Of a stretch of 8,470 nt of DNA, positions 1-5,132 are shown piece by piece. A program made the translations under genes and the position numbers. The stretch is from Actinomycetota bacterium (GTDB taxonomy: Bacteria > Actinomycetota > UBA4738). The notes beneath the pieces were generated by a model. The model did not search any database and was not told where the DNA came from. It saw nothing but the letters and a program-made list of their open reading frames with translations. Location: the NCBI GenBank assembly GCA_005885025.1, contig VAYC01000180.1:1-8470 (forward strand), written 5' to 3'. Numbering within the stretch: the first letter of the stretch is position 1; each line of letters starts with the position of its first letter.

Positions 1-1
1 C

Positions 2-169
2 CGCATCGGCCATCTCGGCAACTACGACCGGTTCGACATCATCCGCTGCCTGGCAGCGCTCGAGCTGACCCTCGAAGAGATGGGCTATCCGGTGAAGCGG
101 GGCTCGGCGGTCGCCGCGGCCGAAGAAGTGTTCGGCAGGTCCCCGGCGAAGGCGACGCGCGCCGAGTAG
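2..169 (+). CDS. Class V PLP-dependent aminotransferase, C-terminal end (5' part outside window)
   Basis: Only the last 55 codons are present, ending at TAG 167-169. The fragment opens with RIGHLGNYDRFDII and continues through LAALELTLEEMGYPV to an Ala-rich helix and a short basic tail. This is the typical C-terminal small-domain end of the serine-pyruvate / alanine-glyoxylate aminotransferase family (fold type I, class V). The first Arg aligns with the arginine that binds the substrate carboxylate in human AGXT (R360, RIGLLG context). The PLP lysine lies outside the window, so substrate specificity cannot be read. The gene sits 10 bases before serA on the same strand. By inference the pair is co-transcribed and this enzyme may supply the transamination step that turns 3-phosphohydroxypyruvate into phosphoserine, in place of a classical SerC. 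A glyoxylate or pyruvate transaminase role is the alternative. Confidence 0.8.
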   Translation, partial: RIGHLGNYDRFDIIRCLAALELTLEEMGYPVKRGSAVAAAEEVFGRSPAKATRAE

Positions 170-179
170 GCCCGCATAC

Positions 180-1781
180 GTGTCCGGCGACGCCCCGCGC
201 ATCCTGGTTACGGAGCCGCTCGCCGAGAGCGGGCTGGAGCTCCTCCGGAAGGAGTTCGACGTCGACGTGCGTCCCGAGTTGGCGCAGGAGGGGCTGGCCG
301 ACGCCATCCCTCCGTACGCCGCGCTGATCGTGCGGTCGCAGACGAAGGTCACCGCCGACGTTTTGGAGCGAGCCGAGTCCCTTCGGGTGATCGGGCGGGC
401 CGGGATCGGCCTGGACAACGTGGACGTCGAAACGGCAACGCGCCGCGGCATCACGGTGGTAAACGCTCCCCAGTCGAACATCATCTCGGCGGCGGAGCAC
501 ACCATCGGCCTTCTGCTGGCCCAGGCCCGCAACATCCCGCAGGCTCACTCCAGCATGAAGGCGGGGAAGTGGGAGCGGGAACGCTTCCAAGGTGTCGAGC
601 TGCACGGGAAGACGCTGGGCGTGATCGGCCTCGGCCGGGTCGGAACCATGGTGGCTCAGCGGGCCCAGGCCTTCGGCATGCGGCTCGTGGCGTTCGACCC
701 GTACGTGTCCAAGGAGCGGGCCAGGGCGCTCGGCGTCGAACTGATGCCGAACCTGGAGGCCGTCCTGGTCCAGGCCGACTTCGTCACGATCCACCTGCCC
801 CGCACGCTCGAGACGGAGAGTCTCATCGGCGAACGTGAGATCGCCTTGATGAAGGACGGAGCCCGCATCGTGAACACATCGCGAGGGGGGATCGTCGACG
901 AGCGAGCCCTGGTCAACGCGCTGCGTGACGGGAAGCTCGGGGGAGCGGCCCTCGACGTATTCGCGGAGGAGCCGGTCCCGCCGGCGCATCCGTTGCTCGT
1001 CTACGAGAGCGTGGTGGCCACACCCCATCTGGGCGCGGCCACGGCGGAGGCCCAGGACAAGGCGGGGGCGACGATCGCCGAGATGGTCCTGCTGGCGCTG
1101 CGCGGTGAGTTCGTACCGTACGCCGTGAACGTGCCGGCCGCCGGCGAGGTCGCCGAGCAGGTCCGGCCGTTCCTGTCGCTCGCCGAGCAGCTTGGGGCCG
1201 TGTTGACAGGGCTGGCCGAGGCGCCGGTCCGCTCGCTGGAGGCCGAATACCTCGGCCACCTCGCCGAGCACGACACGCGGGTGCTGACGCTGGCCGCGCT
1301 GAAAGGAGCGCTGTCCCGCGTGGTCCATGAGCCCGTGTCGTTCGTGAACGCCGCCATGATCGCGCGGGAGCGCGGGATCGGGGTCTCCGAGCGCAAGTCC
1401 TCGGAGTCGCGCGACTACGTCAACCTGATGTCGCTGCGCGCGGAGACCGAGACGGGCGAGGTGGGCGTTTCCGGAACGCTGGTCGGCATCCGAGGTGGGG
1501 AGCGGCTGGTCCGCGTGTACGACTTCGACGTGGACATGGCCCCTGCCCGGTACATGGCGTTCTTCCTGTACGAGGACCGAGCCGGAGTGATCGGGACGGT
1601 CGGAACCATCCTCGGGAACGCCGGCATCAACATCGCGAGCATGGAGGTCGGTCGCAAGGAGGCCGGCGGACTGGCCCTCATGGGCCTCACCGTGGACAGT
1701 CCCATCCCGCCTGAGGTTCTCGCCGGCATCGAGCGGGAGATCGGCGCCGAACGAGCCCGATCGATCGTCGTTCCTTCCTGA
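180..1781 (+). CDS. serA: D-3-phosphoglycerate dehydrogenase, long form with ASB and ACT domains
   Basis: This 533-residue enzyme oxidises 3-phosphoglycerate to 3-phosphohydroxypyruvate with NAD+, the committed step of serine synthesis in the cytoplasm. The split substrate-binding domain is at about 7-100 and 285-318, with the NAD-binding Rossmann domain between. The dinucleotide motif GLGRVG is at 150-155. The expected catalytic residues are present: Arg235 in NTSRGG, Glu264 in VFAEEP and His283 in TPHLG. Residues about 320-455 match the allosteric substrate-binding (ASB) domain of long actinobacterial PGDHs. Residues about 458-530 form an ACT domain (LYEDRAGVIGTVG, then AGINIASMEVGR), the usual serine-feedback site. 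Length fits the roughly 530-residue type I family, such as mycobacterial SerA1. The GTG start at 180 gives the normal N-terminus (RILVTEPLAESG). It has no strong Shine-Dalgarno but lies just after the aminotransferase stop, suggesting translational coupling. No key residue is missing. Confidence 0.97.
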   Translation: MSGDAPRILVTEPLAESGLELLRKEFDVDVRPELAQEGLADAIPPYAALIVRSQTKVTADVLERAESLRVIGRAGIGLDNVDVETATRRGITVVNAPQSNIISAAEHTIGLLLAQARNIPQAHSSMKAGKWERERFQGVELHGKTLGVIGLGRVGTMVAQRAQAFGMRLVAFDPYVSKERARALGVELMPNLEAVLVQADFVTIHLPRTLETESLIGEREIALMKDGARIVNTSRGGIVDERALVNALRDGKLGGAALDVFAEEPVPPAHPLLVYESVVATPHLGAATAEAQDKAGATIAEMVLLALRGEFVPYAVNVPAAGEVAEQVRPFLSLAEQLGAVLTGLAEAPVRSLEAEYLGHLAEHDTRVLTLAALKGALSRVVHEPVSFVNAAMIARERGIGVSERKSSESRDYVNLMSLRAETETGEVGVSGTLVGIRGGERLVRVYDFDVDMAPARYMAFFLYEDRAGVIGTVGTILGNAGINIASMEVGRKEAGGLALMGLTVDSPIPPEVLAGIEREIGAERARSIVVPS

Positions 1782-1800
1782 GTCTCCCCTTCCTGCCTTC

Positions 1801-1897
1801 GTGTCGGGCGGCTCCTTGCGCCGGTATCCTGGGGGGAGAACGAGCCGTGCGGCTGCCCCAGCCGCCGTCGCTGCCTCGACGATCGAAGGAGGACGCG
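1801..1897 (+). promoter_or_regulatory. Candidate ilvE promoter and 5' leader with small hairpin
   Basis: The 116-base gap between serA and ilvE holds a TANNNT-type -10 box, TATCCT at 1825-1830. A weak -35 candidate, GTGTCG at 1801-1806, lies 18 bases upstream and matches only 3 of 6 consensus positions. Transcription would start near 1837 and give a leader of about 60 nt. Within it, GCGGCT (1849-1854) can pair with AGCCGC (1860-1865) around the loop GCCCC. No U-tract follows, so it is not a convincing intrinsic terminator. No leader peptide with runs of Ile, Leu or Val codons is visible, so classical attenuation is not supported. This is pattern matching only; ilvE could equally be read through from serA. 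Confidence 0.35.
1886..1892 (+). promoter_or_regulatory. Strong Shine-Dalgarno fixing the ilvE start
   Basis: AAGGAGG lies 5 bases before GTG 1898. It selects that codon over the in-frame GTG at 1847, which would add 17 Pro/Arg-rich residues absent from the family. Confidence 0.75.
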
Positions 1898-2824
1898 GTG
1901 CCGATTCAGCCGGTCGACAAGATCTGGATGGACGGGAAGCTGGTGGACTGGGAAGACGCTACGGTGCACGTGTTGACGCATGCACTGCACTACGGCAGCG
2001 GCGTCTTCGAGGGCGTTCGTGCCTACGAGACCAAGCGAGGGGCGGCCGTGTTCCGCCTCCAGGACCACATCCGGCGGCTGTTCCGTTCGGCCCACGTCTA
2101 TCAGATGGCCATCCCGTTCTCCCAGGACGAACTGTGCCAGGCGGTGAAGGACACGGTTCGTGAGAACGGCCTGAGGGCCTGCTATATCCGGCCGCTGGTG
2201 TATCGAGGCTACGGCGAGATGGGACTGAATCCGCTGCCGGCGCCCGTCAACGTGACGGTGGCGGTATGGCCGTGGGGCACCTACCTCGGCGAGGAATCGC
2301 TCGAGACCGGCGTGCGGGCCAAGATCTCCTCGTGGAAGCGCAGTGACCACAACATCCTTCCGCCGGGGGCGAAGGCCACGGGCCAGTACATCAACTCCGG
2401 TCTGGCCAAGGTAGAGGCCCTCAACGCCGGTTACGACGAAGGAGTCATGCTCAACATGGCCGGCCACGTCACCGACGGACCAGGGGAGAACATCTTCATC
2501 GTCAAAGACGGCGTCCTCTACACACCGCCGTTTTCGGCCGGATGCCTGGACGGCATCACCAGGGACTCGATCATCGCGATCGCCGGTGACCTCGGCTACA
2601 CGGTCATGGAGCGGAACCTCTCGCGGTTCGACCTCTACACGGCGGAGGAGGCGTTCTACACGGGGACGGCTGCCGAAGTCGTCCCGATCCGCGCGATCGA
2701 CGACCGTGCGGTGGGTTCGAACGGCCGGGGGCCCATCACCAAGGAGCTGCAGCAGACGTTCTTCGGCGCCGCCCGCGGGGACGACCCGAAGTACGAGCAC
2801 TGGCTCGCCTACGTGCAGGAATAA
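1898..2824 (+). CDS. ilvE: Branched-chain amino acid aminotransferase (class IV)
   Basis: This PLP enzyme interconverts leucine, isoleucine and valine with their 2-oxo acids, using glutamate/2-oxoglutarate. From GTG 1898 it is 308 residues, close to the 309 of E. coli IlvE, and it aligns along its whole length. The N-terminal IWMDGKLVDWEDA and the HYGSGVFEGVRAY motif (31-43) are typical. ACYIRPLVYRGYGEMG (94-109) matches the substrate-pocket region. The Schiff-base lysine is Lys159 in PPGAKATGQYINSG. The cofactor-binding stretch is DGPGENIFIVKDGVLYTPP (193-211, Glu197), followed by GITRDSI and SGTAAE-like YTGTAAEV near 254-261. The short E. coli-like form and the WPWGTYLG motif favour IlvE over D-amino-acid aminotransferase or aminodeoxychorismate lyase, the other class IV members. 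It lies between serA and the FAH gene; branched-chain and serine genes are often near each other in Actinobacteria. Nothing looks damaged. Confidence 0.95.
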   Translation: MPIQPVDKIWMDGKLVDWEDATVHVLTHALHYGSGVFEGVRAYETKRGAAVFRLQDHIRRLFRSAHVYQMAIPFSQDELCQAVKDTVRENGLRACYIRPLVYRGYGEMGLNPLPAPVNVTVAVWPWGTYLGEESLETGVRAKISSWKRSDHNILPPGAKATGQYINSGLAKVEALNAGYDEGVMLNMAGHVTDGPGENIFIVKDGVLYTPPFSAGCLDGITRDSIIAIAGDLGYTVMERNLSRFDLYTAEEAFYTGTAAEVVPIRAIDDRAVGSNGRGPITKELQQTFFGAARGDDPKYEHWLAYVQE

Positions 2825-2851
2825 GCGGCGTCTGCCCTGCCGCGGCTTCGA

Positions 2852-2881
2852 ATGACGCGCTTCTGGCCAAGCGGGTAGCCT
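2852..2881 (+). promoter_or_regulatory. Candidate leaderless promoter for the FAH-family gene
   Basis: ATGACG at 2852-2857 matches 4 of 6 positions of TTGACA. After an 18-base spacer, TAGCCT at 2876-2881 fits the actinobacterial TANNNT -10 box. Only 5 bases separate it from GTG 2887 (8 from ATG 2890), so the transcript would begin at or next to the start codon. No Shine-Dalgarno is visible before either codon, which agrees with leaderless translation. This is inference from spacing and motif only. Confidence 0.45.
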
Positions 2882-2886
2882 CGTCT

Positions 2887-3651
2887 GTGATGAAACTCGT
2901 GAGGTTCCGCCACGGTAGCCGCATCGCCACGGGAGCGGTGCAGGGCGATTACCTCCGGCCGCTCGCCGGCACGTTCTTCGAGAACCCCGTCCCTACCGGC
3001 GAGGAGATCCCGCTGGCTGACGTCCGGCTGCTGGCCCCCGTGTTGCCATCGAAGGTCGTGGCCGTGGGGCGAAACTACGCCGAGCACGCTCAAGAGATGG
3101 GCGGAGACGTCCCCGAGGAGCCCGTCCTCTTCCTGAAGCCCTCCACCTCCGTCATCGGGCCGGGCGATCCGATCCCGTATCCGCCGATCTCCTCGCGGGT
3201 GGACCACGAGGGCGAGCTGGCCGTCGTGGTGGGCCGGCTGGCCCGAAGGGTTCCGGCCGAGGAGGCCGGCCGATTCATCCTGGGCTTCACTTGCGGGAAC
3301 GACGTCACGGCCCGCGACCTCCAGGCGAAGGACGGGCAGTGGACCCGGGGCAAGGGGTTCGACGGCTTCTGCCCACTGGGCCCGTGGATCGAGACGGAGC
3401 TCGACCCTTCGGACCTCGCCATCGAGTGCCGCGTGAACGGGGATCCTCGGCAGACCGCCCGCACGTCCCAGCTGGCCTTCGGTCCGAACGCGCTGGTCGA
3501 GTTCATCTCCGCGGTGATGACGTTGCTTCCCGGCGACGTCATCCTGACCGGGACGCCCGCCGGTGTCGGCCCGCTCCAGATCGGGGACAAGGTGGAGGTC
3601 GAGATCGAAGGGATCGGCGTGCTCCAGAACGAAGTGGTTCCGAGTGCCTGA
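2887..3651 (+). CDS. Fumarylacetoacetate hydrolase family protein, FAHD1/acylpyruvase-like
   Basis: This 254-residue protein has a short N-terminal domain followed by the FAH fold. VAVGRNYAEHAQEMG (58-72) carries His67 and Glu70, spaced like the lid His-Glu dyad of human FAHD1. PVLFLKPSTSVIGPG follows. HEGEL gives metal ligands Glu108 and Glu110, and NDVTARD supplies Asp139. Lys156 in RGKGFD matches the FAHD1 active-site lysine, and ILTGTPAGVGP (219-229) is the family signature. Family members hydrolyse acylpyruvates, decarboxylate oxaloacetate or isomerise 2-hydroxyhepta-2,4-diene-dioate; the FAHD1-like residues favour the first two. The true substrate cannot be read. The next codons after GTG 2887 are ATG AAA CTC, so ATG 2890 is an equally good start giving MKLVRF. 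Its end overlaps the gltX start by 8 bases, so the two are probably co-translated. Adjacency to gltX is familiar from mycobacteria, where the gene is annotated as an isomerase without firm proof. Confidence 0.93.
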   Translation: MMKLVRFRHGSRIATGAVQGDYLRPLAGTFFENPVPTGEEIPLADVRLLAPVLPSKVVAVGRNYAEHAQEMGGDVPEEPVLFLKPSTSVIGPGDPIPYPPISSRVDHEGELAVVVGRLARRVPAEEAGRFILGFTCGNDVTARDLQAKDGQWTRGKGFDGFCPLGPWIETELDPSDLAIECRVNGDPRQTARTSQLAFGPNALVEFISAVMTLLPGDVILTGTPAGVGPLQIGDKVEVEIEGIGVLQNEVVPSA

Positions 3652-4558
3652 GCGCGCGGTGCGCTGCCGCTTCGCGCCGGCTCCTACGGGCTATCTGCAC
3701 GTGGGCGGCGCCAGGACCGCCCTCTTCAACTGGCTGTTCGCCCGGCACCACGGAGGCAACTTCATCCTCCGCGTCGAGGACACCGACGAGAAACGGTCCA
3801 CCGAGGAAGCGATCGGGTTTCTCATTGGATCCCTGAAGTGGTTGGGGATCGAGTGGGACGAGGGACCGGACGTCGGCGGCCCCTTCGGCCCCTACCGGCA
3901 GACCGAACGGCTGAACCACTACGAGGACGTCGTCGAGCGGCTCCTGGGCGAGGAGCGCGCGTACTTCTGCTACTGCACGCCCGAGGAGCTCGAGGACCGG
4001 CGGCGAGCGGCGCTCAAGCGCGGACAGACGCCCGGATACGACGGCCGGTGTCGCCACCTTACGCCGACGGAACGACGGGCGTTCGAGGTCGAGGGCCGCC
4101 CCCGCGCCGTGCGGTTCGCCATGCCCGGCGTCGACATCATCGTCCGCGATCTGATCCGGGGCGAAGCCCACTTCCCCGCCAGTGACCTCGGTGACTTCGT
4201 GATCATGCGAAGCGACGGGACGCCAACCTATCTGCTGGCCGCGGCGGTCGACGACGTGCTCATGGAGATGACCCACGTCATCCGAGGCGAGGATCTCCTG
4301 CCATCGACCCCTCGGCAGCTCGAGATCATCCGGGCCATGGGTGCGGAGCCGCCCGCCTACGCCCACCTGCCGCTGATCGTCGGCCCGGACCGCCAGCCCC
4401 TGTCGAAGCGCCACGGGTCGGTGGCAGTGGAGTGGTTCCGCGAGGAGGGCTACCTCCCGGAGGCGCTGGTGAACTACCTGGCGCTGCTTGGATACCACGA
4501 CCTTCTTCGACCGCGAGGAGCTGGTGGACAGATTCGACCTCGATCGCGTGTCCCATAA
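3644..4558 (+). CDS. gltX: GltX 5' fragment: catalytic domain up to the first frameshift
   Basis: This is the uninterrupted reading frame from GTG 3644; real GluRS sequence stops at residue 283 (LALLG) and the last residues to TGA 4558 are out of frame. The Rossmann catalytic core carries the class I HIGH motif as HVGG (19-22) and the KMSKS loop as LSKRHGS (253-259). Cys109, Cys111, Cys136 and His138 (FCYC and RCRH) match the zinc site known in E. coli GluRS. RVEDTDEKRST (43-53) and TPTYLLAAAVDD (193-204) are typical. GTG 3644 is chosen because it starts VPERAVRCRFAPAPTGYLHVGG, the normal N-terminus. The same frame is open further upstream inside the FAH gene, but without family similarity. 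No strong ribosome site is visible, so coupling with the overlapping FAH gene is likely. On its own the fragment lacks the anticodon-binding region. Confidence 0.8.
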   Translation: MPERAVRCRFAPAPTGYLHVGGARTALFNWLFARHHGGNFILRVEDTDEKRSTEEAIGFLIGSLKWLGIEWDEGPDVGGPFGPYRQTERLNHYEDVVERLLGEERAYFCYCTPEELEDRRRAALKRGQTPGYDGRCRHLTPTERRAFEVEGRPRAVRFAMPGVDIIVRDLIRGEAHFPASDLGDFVIMRSDGTPTYLLAAAVDDVLMEMTHVIRGEDLLPSTPRQLEIIRAMGAEPPAYAHLPLIVGPDRQPLSKRHGSVAVEWFREEGYLPEALVNYLALLGYHDLLRPRGAGGQIRPRSRVP

Positions 4559-5132
4559 CTCGGCGGCATTCGATGCCGAGAAGCTTCGATGGATGAACGG
4601 CCACTACATCCGTGAATCCCCGGACGTCCGCTTGGTCGAGCTCCTGACCGAGGCGCTGTCCCGCGCGGGTGTGCGGGCCGATCCCAAGGTCGTGGCAACT
4701 GCCATCCCGCTGGTGAAGACCCGCATGCACACGATCAAGGAAGGCGTCGACTACCTGCGCTTCCTGTTCGTCGACGAGGTCGAGCCCGACGAGAAGGCCA
4801 GGAAGCTGCTGGGACCCGAGCGGGCCGAATATCTCCGCGAAGCAGCGGCGCGGCTGGAGGCGCTCGAGGAATGGAAAGCCGACGAGATCCGAGCGGTTCT
4901 CGACGGGTTGAAGAAGGAACGGGAGCTGTCGAACAACCAGGCGTTTCAGCCCGTTCGGGCGGCGGTCACCGGCGCCACCGTCTCACCGTCCACTGTTCGA
5001 GTCGATGGAGCTCCTGGGCCCGGCCCGAACCTTGGCCCGGCTCCGCGCGGCGGCGGCCCGGGGAGAGAGCTCGGCTCGCTAGCGCTCGAGCTTCGTCAGT
5101 TCGGCGATCCGAGGCGGCACCGGGACGGGTAA
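4488..5132 (+). CDS. gltX: GltX 3' fragment: stem-contact and anticodon-binding domains, out of frame
   Basis: The frame opens at TTG 4488 with LDTTTFFDREELVDRFDLDR, followed by AAFDAEKLRWMNGHYIR, a hallmark of bacterial GluRS after the KMSKS loop. TAIPLVKTRMHTIKEGVDYL and the AFQPVRAAVTGATVSP stretch belong to the C-terminal anticodon-binding helical domains. GluRS sequence in this frame stops at VSP (4988). Beyond it the frame continues to TGA 5130-5132 as Pro/Gly/Arg-rich noise that runs 50 bases over the antisense gene. The authentic end lies in the next frame and stops at TAG 5082. TTG 4488 has no ribosome site before it and is very unlikely to be a real start, so this is a remnant of one gene and not a separate protein. 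Confidence 0.7.
   Translation: MDTTTFFDREELVDRFDLDRVSHNSAAFDAEKLRWMNGHYIRESPDVRLVELLTEALSRAGVRADPKVVATAIPLVKTRMHTIKEGVDYLRFLFVDEVEPDEKARKLLGPERAEYLREAAARLEALEEWKADEIRAVLDGLKKERELSNNQAFQPVRAAVTGATVSPSTVRVDGAPGPGPNLGPAPRGGGPGRELGSLALELRQFGDPRRHRDG
5079..5082. other. CTAG shared by two convergent stop codons
   Basis: The palindrome CTAG gives TAG to gltX at 5080-5082 on the plus strand and TAG to the ATPase/TPR gene at 5079-5081 on the minus strand. The coding regions therefore overlap tail to tail by 4 bases, with no space between them for a terminator. Confidence 0.85.

Larger units (their letters stand above)
3644..5082 (+). pseudogene. gltX: Glutamyl-tRNA synthetase locus interrupted by two frameshifts
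   Basis: Read with two frame corrections, this locus encodes a complete class I glutamyl-tRNA synthetase, which joins glutamate to tRNA-Glu (and commonly tRNA-Gln in Actinobacteria that use GatCAB). Segment A runs from GTG 3644 to about 4490 and ends NYLALLG. Segment B, one frame ahead, runs from about 4488 to 4988 and starts LDTTTFFDREELVDRF. Segment C runs from 4990 to TAG 5082 and starts PLFESMELLGPARTLARL. The A/B junction lacks the usual WS-type residues after LLG; the best fit is a loss of about 11 nt. The B/C junction has one extra base near 4989. Conservation on both sides of each break is high, so any damage is recent or is a sequencing/assembly error. GluRS is normally essential, so an intact chromosomal copy or a corrected sequence is expected. 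The start overlaps the FAH gene; the stop overlaps that of the convergent gene. Confidence 0.85.

Noticed and set aside
1143..1272. Repeated CTCGCCGAGCA-like words in the serA ASB region
   Set aside because: These are codon-level repeats of Leu/Val-Ala-Glu in helices, with irregular spacing, and not a DNA repeat.
39..1328. 429-codon open frame on the minus strand opposite serA
   Set aside because: It is Arg/Gly/Pro/His-rich, resembles no family I know, and lies fully antisense to a clearly conserved gene; long antisense frames are expected at this GC content.
1847..1897. Upstream GTG extension of ilvE by 17 codons
   Set aside because: The added residues are Pro/Arg-rich and absent from the family, and the strong AAGGAGG at 1886-1892 points to GTG 1898.
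1415..2800. 461-codon minus-strand frame spanning the end of serA, the gap and ilvE
   Set aside because: It crosses two conserved genes and their spacer without any recognisable domain, and its composition is that of a shadow frame.
2825..2843. GCGGC...GCCGC inverted repeat right after the ilvE stop as a terminator
   Set aside because: The stem is only 5 bp with a 9-base loop and no T-tract follows; such pairs are common by chance in GC-rich DNA.
4484..4492. Programmed +1 frameshift in gltX (CTT slipping to TTG, as in prfB)
   Set aside because: There is no stop codon at the slip site and no Shine-Dalgarno stimulator at the right distance, and the product would still lack the GWS-type residues. 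The second break would remain unexplained.
3539..4498. 319-codon minus-strand frame opposite gltX
   Set aside because: It is antisense to well-conserved GluRS sequence and shows no motifs.
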